A DNA stretch of 60,694 nt from Romboutsia maritimum (GTDB taxonomy: Bacteria > Bacillota > Clostridia > Peptostreptococcales > Peptostreptococcaceae), in contig NZ_NOJZ02000015.1 of NCBI RefSeq assembly GCF_002251085.2, positions 1 to 60,694 on the forward strand. The letters run 5' to 3'. The notes beneath the pieces are model-generated. The model had not been told where the DNA came from. It searched no databases and saw only the letters and a list, made by a program, of their open reading frames with translations. The number at the start of each line of letters is the position of its first letter. Position 1 is the first letter of the stretch. The position numbers were made by a program, and so were the translations under genes. Shown here piece after piece: positions 16,168-26,385 of the stretch.

Positions 16168-16196
16168 AGTATATTATTAATATAATAAAAATGCAA
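16168..16196 (-). promoter_or_regulatory. Promoter of the type III toxin-antitoxin module
   Basis: On the minus strand TTGCAT (16196-16191), a 17-nt spacer, TATACT (16173-16168), then the first repeat begins within about 9 nt. Confidence 0.7.
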
Positions 16197-16247
16197 CTAA
16201 AATATACAAATGTTTTTTGCTATGTGTATAAAAATATGTAAAATACT

Positions 16248-17636
16248 TTAATAAGCATTTTTATTAACAAATCCTTTAAATACCGTTAAAAATATTATTT
16301 TTATATCAAATAAAAACGTCCAATTTTCTATATATTCTAAATCACATTCAATACGTTTTTCAATTGATGTATCGCCTCTATAACCGTTTATCTGCGCCCA
16401 CCCCGTTATACCTGGTCTAACTTGGTGCTTAATCATATATCTAGGAATCTCATCCTTAAATTTATCTACGAAGAATGGTCTTTCTGGTCTAGGACCTACA
16501 ATAGACATATCCCCTTTTAATACATTAAAGAACTGAGGAAGTTCATCTATGCTTGTTTTTCTCATAAATGCACCCCATTTGGTTTTTCTAGGGTCATTTT
16601 GAGTAGTCCACTGAATCTTTTCTTCTTGCTCTGTTTGTATTTTCATAGATCTAAATTTATACATATAAAAATTCTTTCTACCATATCCTACTCTTTCTTG
16701 TTTATATATGATATGACCTGGTGAAGTTAGCTTTATCATTATTACTGATAAAATCATTATTGGTGAAGTTATTATTATTGCAAATAATGAAAATACTATA
16801 TCTAATAGTCTTTTCGATATATTACTTACAAAGTTTTCTAAAGGTACATGTCTAGTATCTATAATTGGTAGTCCATTTAAATCATCCATATATGGTTTAG
16901 CTGGAACATATTTGTAATAGTAAGGAACTATGTTTGTTTTAACCCCAGCTTTTTCACATTTGTTGATTATATTTCCTATGTCTTTAAGATCAGCTTCATT
17001 TATAGTTATAAATACTATATCTATATGTTTTTTTGATAGTATTTCGTCTATGTTTTTAAACTTACCTATGACATGAAATCCACAAAAATCTTCTTTTCTT
17101 TTTTCATCTATAAATCCTACTATGTTATAACCCCATTGAGGATTGTTTTTGATTTTCGATATTAAATCTAAAGATGTATCATTTATTCCTATTATTATAC
17201 AATGCTTTTGATTAAATCCTTCTCTTCTATATTTTCTTAGAGTGTATCTTAATATTATTCTACTGGATATTATACCTATAGTATTTAGTATTATGAAGAA
17301 TACTAAGACCCATCTGGAGAAGTTTATAAATTTAAATAGAAATAGTCCTAGTATTAATACAAGTGCTCCTAATGCGTTTGCTTTTATTATTTGTTCTATT
17401 TCTTTATGTATTGTTTTTGTCCTTTTTGGTGTATATAAATCGAATATGTTGTATAAGATAAAATATACTGGGATTGATAGTATTACTGGAATAAATGATT
17501 GTTTTAGACCCATTGATACTGATCCGTCTAGTATGAAAAATCTTATATAATAGGCAATTAAGAATGCTATTGCTACTATTAGCATATCGATTATTATTTG
17601 AAGTTTGTTTAGAAACTTTTGATTTTCTTTTATCAT
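16248..17636 (-). CDS. Polyprenyl-phosphate sugar-1-phosphate transferase (glycan initiation enzyme)
   Basis: 462 residues: four to five membrane segments (about 15-130), a CoA_binding_3/Rossmann-like middle part, then a bacterial sugar transferase domain from KRLLDIVFSLFAI with YKQERVGYGRKNF, MYKFRSM, RKTSIDELPQFFNVLKGDMS and IVGPRPERP. This WcaJ/WbaP/WsaP type family moves a hexose-1-phosphate (glucose or galactose) from UDP-sugar to undecaprenyl phosphate, starting glycan assembly on the inner face of the membrane. Last gene of the glycan operon, 55 nt upstream of the type III module promoter. Substrate sugar cannot be read from sequence. Confidence 0.9.
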   Translation of the reverse strand: MIKENQKFLNKLQIIIDMLIVAIAFLIAYYIRFFILDGSVSMGLKQSFIPVILSIPVYFILYNIFDLYTPKRTKTIHKEIEQIIKANALGALVLILGLFLFKFINFSRWVLVFFIILNTIGIISSRIILRYTLRKYRREGFNQKHCIIIGINDTSLDLISKIKNNPQWGYNIVGFIDEKRKEDFCGFHVIGKFKNIDEILSKKHIDIVFITINEADLKDIGNIINKCEKAGVKTNIVPYYYKYVPAKPYMDDLNGLPIIDTRHVPLENFVSNISKRLLDIVFSLFAIIITSPIMILSVIMIKLTSPGHIIYKQERVGYGRKNFYMYKFRSMKIQTEQEEKIQWTTQNDPRKTKWGAFMRKTSIDELPQFFNVLKGDMSIVGPRPERPFFVDKFKDEIPRYMIKHQVRPGITGWAQINGYRGDTSIEKRIECDLEYIENWTFLFDIKIIFLTVFKGFVNKNAY

Positions 17637-17718
17637 TGTTGCACCTTTTCTATTATAAAGTCTTTATATATACTTTTATATAATTATGATACAAACATAA
17701 AATAAGTATAATTTATTA

Positions 17719-18684
17719 TTATAAATTCACTACTTTATCTTTTATTTTTACTTCTTCACTCCCACAGTATTCTTCAACGAAATATAGTGGTCTTTGCTTG
17801 ACTTCAATAAATATTCGTCCTAAATATTCTCCAATTATCCCTAAGAATATCAATTGTATTCCGCCTAAAAATAACATAATACATATAATACTAGCATATC
17901 CTGGAGTCTCAACTCCACATATAATCGTTTTTCCAAATACTATAGACATATATATGAAAGATATAAAAGATAACATTATTCCTGTAAAACTAGCTAGTCT
18001 AAGTGGTACTATTGTAAATGACAATATTCCTTCAATAGCCAAATCAATTAGTTTAAAATAGTTCCATTTTGTTGTTCCTGCTATTCTAGGATCCCTATCA
18101 AAATATACTGCTTTCTTTTTGAATCCTATTAAACTAAACATCCCTTTTGTATATCTTTGCTTTTCAGGGAATGATCTCAATGCATCTACCGCTCTTCTAC
18201 TTAATAATCTAAAATCTCCTGTATCCTTTTGAATTTCTACACTTGCTATACATTGTAATATCTTATAAAATACTTTTGATGTGAATTTTTTTAAAAAAGT
18301 TTCTCCATTTCTACTTTTTCTCTTAGCATACACGTCATCATATCCACACTCATAATGTTTTAACATTTCAAGAACTAATTCTGGTGGATCTTGTAAGTCT
18401 GCATCCATAATTACAACAGCATCTCCTGTTACAAAATCAAAGGCAGCTCCCATAGCAATTTCTTTTCCAAAATTTCTAGATAAATTTATATAACATACTC
18501 TTTTATCTTTTTCTCTAAATTTCTTTACTATCTCTAATGAATTGTCTGTACTACCATCATTAACAAACAATATTTCTAATTCATAGTTTTCAAGTTTTTT
18601 ACTTAATGATAACAATCTTTCATATAAATAACTTAAAGATTCTTCTTCATTATACATCGGTATTATTATAGATAGTTTTTGCAT
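17719..18684 (-). CDS. GtrB-like polyprenyl-phosphate glycosyltransferase (GT2)
   Basis: 321 residues. GT2 domain with LSIIIPMYNEEESL, FVNDGSTD and MDADLQDPPELV (metal-binding Asp), followed by two C-terminal membrane segments (about 230-300). This architecture makes undecaprenyl-phosphate-linked glucose or a similar sugar in the cytoplasm for later use outside. The next upstream gene encodes a GtrII-like membrane protein that would be the matching transferase, so the pair forms a side-branch decoration module. ATG at 18684 follows AGGAG. Confidence 0.88.
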   Translation of the reverse strand: MQKLSIIIPMYNEEESLSYLYERLLSLSKKLENYELEILFVNDGSTDNSLEIVKKFREKDKRVCYINLSRNFGKEIAMGAAFDFVTGDAVVIMDADLQDPPELVLEMLKHYECGYDDVYAKRKSRNGETFLKKFTSKVFYKILQCIASVEIQKDTGDFRLLSRRAVDALRSFPEKQRYTKGMFSLIGFKKKAVYFDRDPRIAGTTKWNYFKLIDLAIEGILSFTIVPLRLASFTGIMLSFISFIYMSIVFGKTIICGVETPGYASIICIMLFLGGIQLIFLGIIGEYLGRIFIEVKQRPLYFVEEYCGSEEVKIKDKVVNL

Positions 18685-18747
18685 ATATTACTCCTATTTG
18701 TTTTATTCCTTTTGCTAAGTTATTTGTTAACTACCAAATCTATCGCC

Positions 18748-20433
18748 CTACTTAAAATTGTATATATATAATTTTCCATCCTTTATATATTGTTTAAATT
18801 CCATTGATTTATAATTATCATCATTTATTTTTACAGGATAAAATCCAATTAATATTTTAGGTGATAGTACTGTAATATCATTATCTTTTGATAATACAAA
18901 AAATTCATCATCTTGGTAATAAATATTAAACTTCTTTTCTGATTTTACTTCATTTAAAATTTGTATATCTAATTTCTTTAACTTTGCAAAATTAGACCAA
19001 TATCCATCATGAATTCCCATCGCATTTACCGTTTTATATAAATCCTTAGCTGTTATTTCTTGGTTGTTTAAACTACTTATTATATTTGTATCAAACATAT
19101 TTTCTATATTAATTAGTCTATTATAATTTCTATTTTGTTCTTTAGAAATTATATCGTTCATTCCCTGAATAGGTATCATATAAAAAACAATTGCTAAAGA
19201 GGCTAAAACTACAATTATTTTTCCACCTAATTTTTCTACTATTTTGAATAAAATGTAACTTATTACAAATATAGCTGAAAAATAGCTAAAATAACTTGTT
19301 GGTAATGCCATAACTTGTTCTGCATTTACAACTCCTTGATATGATTTAGCTAATGCTATTGGAATATGTGGCATTATAATGAATATGCATCCTAATAAAG
19401 CTAGTATTAACGAAGTTAATGCTGAATTATCTTTACTATTTTCTTTTATACCTTTATCAATATTTTTAAAAATATACTTTAATGTTATAAACAATGTCGG
19501 TATTAGTATAATAATTCTTAAATTGAATATTTCAAAAATATTTTTCCCACTAATAAATATACTAATTAAATATTGATATTTTTTATTAAATAAAAAATAT
19601 CCTGGCAAACTTGATTTAAATAATTGTAAAATTATATCAAATGAATTTTTAAATGATACAAAAGTTAATTTATTTCCATCATAGTTTGATACGAATATCT
19701 TTCCCATAACAATATATAAGCCTAAGTAAATAACAGATACTAATACTGGAGCAGATAATTTTTTTGCTATCTCTTTTATATTTCTATGTTGTTTAGGTGT
19801 ATATATAATACATAAAATAAGGTATATTGGTGTGAACGTTATAAATGTTTCATAACTTATAAGCCCAATATATAATAATATCATAGATACGATTAATGTT
19901 TTTTTCTTATTTTCTTTCATATAATCAATAAATAATATAAATGATATTAATAATAAATTAAATGCTATACTATATTGAGTTAAATACGCATTTGGTGGTG
20001 TTAATTCAAAACTTATTGGTAAAAATATCAATGCCATAATAAAGGTAAATATAGCAAACCATTTATTTTTGAATAACTTATTTATAAAATAACTAAACAT
20101 TGCAATATTAGAAATAATAACTATTATACTTACAAATTTAAATACAAATAAATTTTGACTAACAAACCCTAAGTATGTAGCAATTGAAAACGGCATTGCA
20201 CTTAACGCCCTACCTTTATCAAGGATTTGTTCACTCATAAAATGTTTTATAAATTCAATAAATCCTTGATAACTCCAAAATCTGTATTGAAGTTCATCAT
20301 TGCAAATTATCCCTGTAACTAGCATCGGTACTATTATACAGGAAATAATTATAAACATTGATAATTTAAATGTCTTTTCTTTCTTTAAATAATTACACAG
20401 TCGCGTCCATTGTAAATATATTTTTTGACTCAT
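18748..20433 (-). CDS. GtrII-like polytopic glucosyltransferase
   Basis: 561 residues with 11-13 hydrophobic segments and a soluble C-terminal tail of about 150 residues. The N-terminal loop CNDELQYRFWSYQGF places acidic residues after the first membrane segment, as in GtrII/GT-C proteins. Those enzymes take sugar from a polyprenyl-phosphate carrier on the outer face of the membrane and add it to a glycan. It precedes the GtrB-like gene in the transcript by 63 nt. The GtrII assignment rests on architecture and partner, less on motifs. RBS AAGGGGAG. Confidence 0.65.
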   Translation of the reverse strand: MSQKIYLQWTRLCNYLKKEKTFKLSMFIIISCIIVPMLVTGIICNDELQYRFWSYQGFIEFIKHFMSEQILDKGRALSAMPFSIATYLGFVSQNLFVFKFVSIIVIISNIAMFSYFINKLFKNKWFAIFTFIMALIFLPISFELTPPNAYLTQYSIAFNLLLISFILFIDYMKENKKKTLIVSMILLYIGLISYETFITFTPIYLILCIIYTPKQHRNIKEIAKKLSAPVLVSVIYLGLYIVMGKIFVSNYDGNKLTFVSFKNSFDIILQLFKSSLPGYFLFNKKYQYLISIFISGKNIFEIFNLRIIILIPTLFITLKYIFKNIDKGIKENSKDNSALTSLILALLGCIFIIMPHIPIALAKSYQGVVNAEQVMALPTSYFSYFSAIFVISYILFKIVEKLGGKIIVVLASLAIVFYMIPIQGMNDIISKEQNRNYNRLINIENMFDTNIISSLNNQEITAKDLYKTVNAMGIHDGYWSNFAKLKKLDIQILNEVKSEKKFNIYYQDDEFFVLSKDNDITVLSPKILIGFYPVKINDDNYKSMEFKQYIKDGKLYIYNFK

Positions 20434-20466
20434 ATTCTGCTCCCCTTGTAAGATATTTTTCTATAC

Positions 20467-20934
20467 TTAAAGTATTTCATCTATATAGTAACTGCTTACT
20501 CCTATATTTTTTCCTGCTTCTATATCCCATGGTTTATCTCCATATAAAATAGATTGTTTAACATCTATATCAAAATCATCTATGGCCTTTTCTAACATTC
20601 CTGTTTTTGGCTTTCTACAATTGCAATCTAACTTATACTCTCCTATACCATGCACAGGGTGATGAGGGCAAAAATAATATGCATCTATATGAGCATCATA
20701 TTTTTTCAACTCTGAATCTATATGTTTATGAAGTTTATGCATATCTTCTTCTGTATAATAACCTCTTCCTATACCGGCTTGATTAGTTATAACTATAACT
20801 TTGTAACCATCATCATTAAATTTTTTTATAATTTGAGGTATTCCTTTTATAAATTCAAAATCTTCTACTTTATAAAGATAATTTTTCTCTACATTTATAG
20901 TTCCATCTCTATCAAAAAATACAGCTTTATTCAT
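20467..20934 (-). CDS. gmhB: D-glycero-D-manno-heptose 1,7-bisphosphate phosphatase
   Basis: 155 residues of the HAD family. Catalytic FFDRDGTIN near residue 5, [11 protein letters not shown] (motif II), the zinc cluster CPHHP...CNCRKP, and [12 protein letters not shown] (motif III/IV). It removes the C7 phosphate from heptose-1,7-bisphosphate. Here it completes, with hddA, gmhA and hddC, the GDP-D-glycero-alpha-D-manno-heptose route known from Aneurinibacillus S-layer glycan biosynthesis. A methyltransferase gene separates it from the other three. Confidence 0.92.
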   Translation of the reverse strand: MNKAVFFDRDGTINVEKNYLYKVEDFEFIKGIPQIIKKFNDDGYKVIVITNQAGIGRGYYTEEDMHKLHKHIDSELKKYDAHIDAYYFCPHHPVHGIGEYKLDCNCRKPKTGMLEKAIDDFDIDVKQSILYGDKPWDIEAGKNIGVSSYYIDEIL

Positions 20935-20966
20935 ATACTATTTAAATCCTCCAGTAATTTTATATC

Positions 20967-21701
20967 TTATTTCTTTTCTAATATAATGTAATTTGACCAT
21001 CTAAATTTTAACCACAGACCATATGTTGTTATTTCTTGATTTTTAGCTTCAAATCCTGATGATATTAGCAAATCTGCTAAATATTCATCTCTTATATTTC
21101 CTGATTGAATAATATTGAATTTTTTATCTTCATTAAATAAATTTACTAATTCCTCTACTTCATATGTCTTAATATGTGTTTTGTCATCATGAAAATTCAT
21201 TGTTGATACTTTTAATCCTACTTCTTCAAAATCAGACATAGTTGGTAAATTCAGTGAATTTTCTCCAGGAATTTCTATATATGCAGTTCCCTTTGTTTTT
21301 AAAACTCGATATATCTCATCAACGATTTTTTTAGGATTTTTTAAATGTTCTAGCACATGGCATATATATACTGAATCAAATGTATTATCACAATGTGGTA
21401 ATTTATCTTGTTCCAGATTACATATATTAAACGATTGTAATCTATCTGTATACAATCCTTCAAATATATCTACACCATGTAATTTTATATCATTCCTAAT
21501 TGGATCAATCCAATCCTTCCAAAAAATAAGACCTCCATCACTACATCCTATATCTAAAAATTCAGAGTTTTTTTTACAGTTTTTAAAGTAATTAAATCTA
21601 GGATGAGATTTCCAATAAAGTTCAATCAATTTATTTATATCATATGCGCTTGTCTGCATGTCAACTTCAAATGTTAAGCCTTTAACTTTAAATTCCCTCA
21701 T
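20967..21701 (-). CDS. SAM-dependent class I methyltransferase, glycan locus
   Basis: 244 residues. SAM-binding motif LDIGCSDGGLIF near residue 50, then DSVYICHVLEHLKNPKKIV and VLKTKGTAYIEIPG, as in Methyltransf_11/23 enzymes. Located between hddC and gmhB, so a sugar in the S-layer glycan is the likely substrate, perhaps capping or O-methylating a residue. RBS GAAGGTGG before ATG at 21701. Confidence 0.82.
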   Translation of the reverse strand: MREFKVKGLTFEVDMQTSAYDINKLIELYWKSHPRFNYFKNCKKNSEFLDIGCSDGGLIFWKDWIDPIRNDIKLHGVDIFEGLYTDRLQSFNICNLEQDKLPHCDNTFDSVYICHVLEHLKNPKKIVDEIYRVLKTKGTAYIEIPGENSLNLPTMSDFEEVGLKVSTMNFHDDKTHIKTYEVEELVNLFNEDKKFNIIQSGNIRDEYLADLLISSGFEAKNQEITTYGLWLKFRWSNYIILEKK

Positions 21702-21745
21702 TTATTTTCCACCTTCTAATTGAATTTTCTAAGTAAGTTTTTTAA

Positions 21746-22441
21746 TTACTTTTCAGTATAATACTTAAAATCATTTTGTGCTTTATAATAATCACTTGGT
21801 ATACCTATGTCTATAAAGTAACCTTTAGTTATAAATCCTAATATATTTAAATCTAAAATAAGTTTTTCCATAATATCTTTTTCAAAAGAGAATTTATTTT
21901 CTCTTATATTATTAAATAGTGATTTATTTAATATATATATTCCTCCATTTATAAAACCACTTTCTCTTTGTTGCTTTTCATTAAACTGTATAATCTTTAT
22001 ATTACTCAATTCTACAGTTCCATATCGATTAAAATTTTCCATATGTTTAATGGCTACCGTTATATCTCCATTATTAATATCATGAAACTTCATCATGTCC
22101 TCTAATCTAACATCTAAGTATGTATCACCATTTACAACTAATACATTCTTATTTTTACAAACATTTAAAGCTTTTTTTATAGCTCCACCTGTAAATAATG
22201 GTTTGTCCTCTATAGAATAGATCAGATCCATTCCTTTGTACTTGTTTCCAAAGTAATTCGTTATTATGTCATGTTTATAACCTACAGCTAATATAACTCT
22301 ATTTACACCATTTTTATAAACATAATCGAGTATATATTTTAAAAATGGTATATTATTTATTGGCGCCATTGGTTTTGGTACGTTACTAACTACATCTTTA
22401 AGTCTTGTACCAAAACCTCCTGCTAGTATTATTGCTTCCAT
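21746..22441 (-). CDS. hddC: D-glycero-alpha-D-manno-heptose 1-phosphate guanylyltransferase
   Basis: 231 residues. ATG at 22441 (MEAIILAGGFGTRL) follows GAGG 9 nt upstream and lies 1 nt after the gmhA stop; an in-frame TTG five codons upstream is inside gmhA and less likely. Nucleotidyltransferase fold: LAGGFGTRLK, VPKPMAPINNIPFL, VVNGDTYLD (metal-binding Asp). It resembles sugar-phosphate nucleotidyltransferases generally; the HddC name depends on its place beside gmhA, hddA and gmhB. Confidence 0.87.
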   Translation of the reverse strand: MEAIILAGGFGTRLKDVVSNVPKPMAPINNIPFLKYILDYVYKNGVNRVILAVGYKHDIITNYFGNKYKGMDLIYSIEDKPLFTGGAIKKALNVCKNKNVLVVNGDTYLDVRLEDMMKFHDINNGDITVAIKHMENFNRYGTVELSNIKIIQFNEKQQRESGFINGGIYILNKSLFNNIRENKFSFEKDIMEKLILDLNILGFITKGYFIDIGIPSDYYKAQNDFKYYTEK

Positions 22442-22442
22442 A

Positions 22443-23024
22443 CTATTTATCCTCAAATAGTTCTTTTTCTACAATACCACATATTATATGTTCTATCATT
22501 ATATGTGATTCTTGTATTCTAGGTGTTTCATTTGATGGAACTTTTATTATAAAGTCACATAAATTATCCATATCACAATTCTTAGCACCTACTAAACCTA
22601 TAGTTGTAATTCCTTTTTTATTAGCTGAATTTATTGACTCTATAACACTCTTTGAATTTCCAGATGTCGATATTGCAAATAAAATATCTCCATTATTTCC
22701 ATTAGCCTCAACTTGTCTACTAAATATTCGATTATATTCATAGTCATTACCTATAGCTGTTATAATTGATGTGTTAGTAGTTAAAGATATAGCTGGTAAT
22801 CCAGGTCTATCAAAGTTAAACTTACTTACCAATTCCCCAACCATATGTTGCGAATCAGCTGCACTACCTCCATTTCCAACAACTAAAACTTTATTACCAT
22901 TTTTATAGGACTTTATTATTTCCTTAGCAACACATTCTATAGTGTAAAGTAAATTTTCATCCCTTAAAATGTTCATTTTAGGTTCATATGAATTTATAAT
23001 CTGTTTTTTTATGTATTCCTTCAT
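22443..23024 (-). CDS. gmhA: Sedoheptulose 7-phosphate isomerase (SIS domain)
   Basis: 193 residues from ATG at 23024 (MKEYIKKQI), chosen because AGAGGAG lies 9 nt upstream; earlier Met codons would put the ribosome site too close or overlap hddA. SIS-domain features: VVGNGGSAADSQHMVGELVSKF, ISTSGNSKSVIESI and ESHIMIEHIICG. Converts sedoheptulose 7-phosphate to D-glycero-D-manno-heptose 7-phosphate, the first step of the heptose route. Confidence 0.92.
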   Translation of the reverse strand: MKEYIKKQIINSYEPKMNILRDENLLYTIECVAKEIIKSYKNGNKVLVVGNGGSAADSQHMVGELVSKFNFDRPGLPAISLTTNTSIITAIGNDYEYNRIFSRQVEANGNNGDILFAISTSGNSKSVIESINSANKKGITTIGLVGAKNCDMDNLCDFIIKVPSNETPRIQESHIMIEHIICGIVEKELFEDK

Positions 23025-23041
23025 ACTCATATACTCCTCTT

Positions 23042-24070
23042 TTAATATATTGTCCATGCTTCTGTTCCATTTTCAACTATATTTATAGAAAATACCTTTC
23101 CATCTCTTTTAACAAGATTTCTATATAAAGAATGCTTTTTAGTCGAATCTACTATTATCATCATAAATCCTCCTCCACCTGCTCCTGATATTTTAGCAGC
23201 TTTACCTCCATGTTCAATTATAAAGTCATAAGCCTCTTCTATTTTCTGATTACTAATTACTGATGCTGTATTTTTTTTAGCTTTCCAACTATCCTTTATA
23301 CACTGTGTAAGTAATTCAAAGTTCCCTTTTAATATAGCTTCTTTCATTGTTAATGCACCTTCTTTTAAAAGATGCATTGCTTCTAAGGTTTTGTCATCTT
23401 TGTTTTTTGTGTGTCTTACCTGTTCATCTATTATCTTCGCAGAATCTCTTGATGTACCTGTATAATATAATAACAATGAACTCTCTAATTCATTTTTTAT
23501 CCATTTTTTGACTCTAAGAGGGTTTACTATAACTCTATGATTTTCATAAAATTCCATAAAGTTAAATCCTCCAAATGTTGCAGCATATTGATCTTGTTTT
23601 CCTCCAGATAGTTTTAAATCTTCTCGTTCTATTTCATAAGCTAAACTTGCTATATCATATTCTCCCAACGGTAAATTTAACCATTCCACAAATCCTTTAA
23701 TTATTGCTACAACCATTGTTGATGAGGATCCTAAACCTGATCCTGCAGGTGCATCAGAATATGTAGTCATCTTAAATGAAAGTGGTTTTTTACTATTGAA
23801 TTTTTCAACAATCTTATTGTAAACTCCCTTATGTAAAAGTAAGTCCCCCGTAGCATCTATCTTTGGCTGTGAATCAATCTCAAATGTTTCATTCCTATCT
23901 GTAGCATTAAATACAATTTTATTATCATTTGTTGGTTCAATTATGCAATAAGCGTACATATCAATGGTTACATTAAGTACATACCCTCCATAATTATCAC
24001 TATATGGAGAAACATCTGTACCTCCACCTGCTAGACCTAATCTTAACGGTGCTCTTGATTTTATTATCAT
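23042..24070 (-). CDS. hddA: D-glycero-alpha-D-manno-heptose 7-phosphate kinase
   Basis: 342 residues, GHMP kinase family. N-terminal [21 protein letters not shown]-binding [17 protein letters not shown] near residue 105, and C-terminal [13 protein letters not shown]. Phosphorylates heptose 7-phosphate at C1 with alpha configuration, which commits the pathway to GDP-heptose rather than ADP-heptose of lipopolysaccharide. 17 nt before the gmhA start. Confidence 0.93.
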   Translation of the reverse strand: MIIKSRAPLRLGLAGGGTDVSPYSDNYGGYVLNVTIDMYAYCIIEPTNDNKIVFNATDRNETFEIDSQPKIDATGDLLLHKGVYNKIVEKFNSKKPLSFKMTTYSDAPAGSGLGSSSTMVVAIIKGFVEWLNLPLGEYDIASLAYEIEREDLKLSGGKQDQYAATFGGFNFMEFYENHRVIVNPLRVKKWIKNELESSLLLYYTGTSRDSAKIIDEQVRHTKNKDDKTLEAMHLLKEGALTMKEAILKGNFELLTQCIKDSWKAKKNTASVISNQKIEEAYDFIIEHGGKAAKISGAGGGGFMMIIVDSTKKHSLYRNLVKRDGKVFSINIVENGTEAWTIY

Positions 24071-24100
24071 AATGCTATTTTCCTTTCAGATAATCTTTTT

Positions 24101-26293
24101 CTATTTAGTAAAAATACTGCTAAATAACTCTTTAGCACCTTTGTGTGAAAAATACTTCTTTAAATATTTATTATAACTTGAACACATATTCATCATTTTT
24201 TGTTCATCATTATACAAATTAATTATCTCATTTGCAAAGTCTAAAGCATTATCATATCCTTTTATATACTCATTTATATTTTCTAGTCCTTCAATTCCTA
24301 TACCAGTTGATACAATTGGTATATTATTATACATAGCTTCTATTGTTTTTCCTTTCACTCCTGCACCATATCTTAAAGGTATTATACCTATTCTAGATTT
24401 TTCATAATAATTTTCAAGTTCCTCATCAGAAACAAACCCTGTGACATTTATATTATCGCATTCTAATGACTTTATTTTTTTTGTAGGATTAGAACCAACT
24501 ATTGTAAGCTTTATTTCCGGCAAAGCCTTAACTACTAGCGGCCATATTTCATTAATAAACCATAACATTCCATCTTCATTTGGTTTATGTCCAAAACCAC
24601 CAACAAATAAAAGATTTTCCCTTGATTTAAAATCTCTATCTAACTCTTCAAATTTTTTATAATAAAATATCGGTGTAGCAAATGCCTTATTAGGTTCTAT
24701 CTCTTTACTTATAATTACTTTTTCATCCACACTTGGAGTAAGAACTGCATCTGATTTTGACATAATATCTAACTCTTTTTCTTTCCACTCATTTGACAGT
24801 CTCAATGTTTCCTCGTTGTGTGTTAACTCATACTCTCTTAACTCTCTTAAGTAATGTATATCATGCACATAATATATTATCTTAGCTTTAGTATGCTTCT
24901 TCATAAAGTCAATGTATTTTGAAGCAATATGAGGCCTATGTAAAAATATATAATCTATATGCTTACTATTTTCTTTAATCCACTTAGTCCAATTCTTATA
25001 GTATTGTTCTCCATATAAAACTTCTATTCCATTTTGTTGTAATGTATTTGTATAAGGTTCATGTTTAAAGAAATTATCCCCTATAAATTTCACATTAAAT
25101 CCCATATCAATTAATAAATTTAAATATTGATATGTTGTTCTACTTCCAGCATCTTTATCATAGTGAGGAACATAGTGATCTATTACTACTACAGTTTCTT
25201 TTTTGCCACTTTTATCTCTCGCTAAAAATACATTCTCTGCGTTATTAAAATGCTCTTTATTTAATACATCTTTCCACTTTTCAATAAATTTCTCTTTATT
25301 CTTAACTTGATAACTCTTAATTCCTGCATTTTCATCTGTACCATGAGATATTCCTTCAAAATGAACAACTATTGACTTAGGTTGATACATAACTTTATAT
25401 CCACTTTTTCTAACTTCGAATGCTAAATCTGAATCTTCAAAATATGCAGGTACATATCTTTCATCAAAACCTCCAATTTCTCGCCATAATGATTTTTTAA
25501 TCATTATACTTGCTCCAGAAATATAATCAACCTCTTTAACATAATTGTATTCTGATTTGAAAGGATCATCTAAACGTCCATAATTCCAACCACTTGCATC
25601 ATTCCAAATTATGCCTCCAGATTCCTGTAGTTTTCCATTTGAATAAACAAGTTTAGACCCTACCATTCCTATTTTTTCGTCTTTTTCGATTAATTCAACT
25701 AAACTAGATAACCAATCTTGCTGAACATTTGTATCATTATTTAAAAAATGAATATATTTACCTTTTGCATGTTTTGCAGCATTATTACAATTTAGTAGAA
25801 ATCCTAAATTCACTTCATTTCTTATCACAGTTATGTTTTCAATATATGATTCGACATCTTTAGTTAAATCATTTGATACATCATCAGCAATTATTATTTC
25901 ATAATCAATACCATTAGTATTATCCTTAATAGATTTAAGACAACTATATGTATAATGCCATTGATTATATACTGGAATTATTATAGAAACTAACGGCTTT
26001 TCACTTTTATTAAATATAATTTTTTCGTATGTTCCTTCTTCTACTTCTGTTATTTTGATTGTTTGATCAGTTATTTTTATATACTTTTCATCAAAATTAT
26101 TTAACCTCTCATTTATACGTTCTAAATCTTCATTTTTCATATAGTATTTTAGCTTTTTTATATTATCTTTATTTAATTTATTAAAATACACTTTTGGGTT
26201 TTTTATTGCTTTTTTTAATAGCCTCGCTAAAAACTTTCTCTTGCTCCCCTCAGGTAATGCCTTATCTCTAATCTTATACAACTTAACTAACAC
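24101..26293 (-). CDS. Double glycosyltransferase (GT2 plus GT4), probably expressed by -1 frameshift
   Basis: 730 codons from the GTG at 26293, but that codon has no good ribosome site and the frame is open further upstream to 26425, where it reads DYKEQTQLYKDEIEEYKK, matching the coiled coil of the preceding methyltransferase. A GT2 domain (VSIIIPVYNQWHYTY near residue 85, FLNNDTN, RYVPAYFEDSDLAF) is followed by a GT4-like domain (LFVGGFGHKPNEDG, PLRYGAGVKGKTIEAM). Probably adds two sugars of the S-layer glycan. I think the natural product is a methyltransferase, coiled coil, GT2, GT4 fusion of about 1070 residues; otherwise the start is unidentified. Confidence 0.85.
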   Translation of the reverse strand: MLVKLYKIRDKALPEGSKRKFLARLLKKAIKNPKVYFNKLNKDNIKKLKYYMKNEDLERINERLNNFDEKYIKITDQTIKITEVEEGTYEKIIFNKSEKPLVSIIIPVYNQWHYTYSCLKSIKDNTNGIDYEIIIADDVSNDLTKDVESYIENITVIRNEVNLGFLLNCNNAAKHAKGKYIHFLNNDTNVQQDWLSSLVELIEKDEKIGMVGSKLVYSNGKLQESGGIIWNDASGWNYGRLDDPFKSEYNYVKEVDYISGASIMIKKSLWREIGGFDERYVPAYFEDSDLAFEVRKSGYKVMYQPKSIVVHFEGISHGTDENAGIKSYQVKNKEKFIEKWKDVLNKEHFNNAENVFLARDKSGKKETVVVIDHYVPHYDKDAGSRTTYQYLNLLIDMGFNVKFIGDNFFKHEPYTNTLQQNGIEVLYGEQYYKNWTKWIKENSKHIDYIFLHRPHIASKYIDFMKKHTKAKIIYYVHDIHYLRELREYELTHNEETLRLSNEWKEKELDIMSKSDAVLTPSVDEKVIISKEIEPNKAFATPIFYYKKFEELDRDFKSRENLLFVGGFGHKPNEDGMLWFINEIWPLVVKALPEIKLTIVGSNPTKKIKSLECDNINVTGFVSDEELENYYEKSRIGIIPLRYGAGVKGKTIEAMYNNIPIVSTGIGIEGLENINEYIKGYDNALDFANEIINLYNDEQKMMNMCSSYNKYLKKYFSHKGAKELFSSIFTK

Positions 26294-26385
26294 TTTCCAT
26301 CCATTTGATTCATATATTTTTTCAAGTTCTTCTCTGTCCTTTCCTGAAAATATATTATGCTTTTCTATTTCTTTTTTATATTCTT

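Noticed and set aside
20967..21701. Nucleoside-diphosphate-sugar methyltransferase with a specific named substrate
   Set aside because: Only the generic SAM-binding fold is visible, so no specific sugar or position was assigned.
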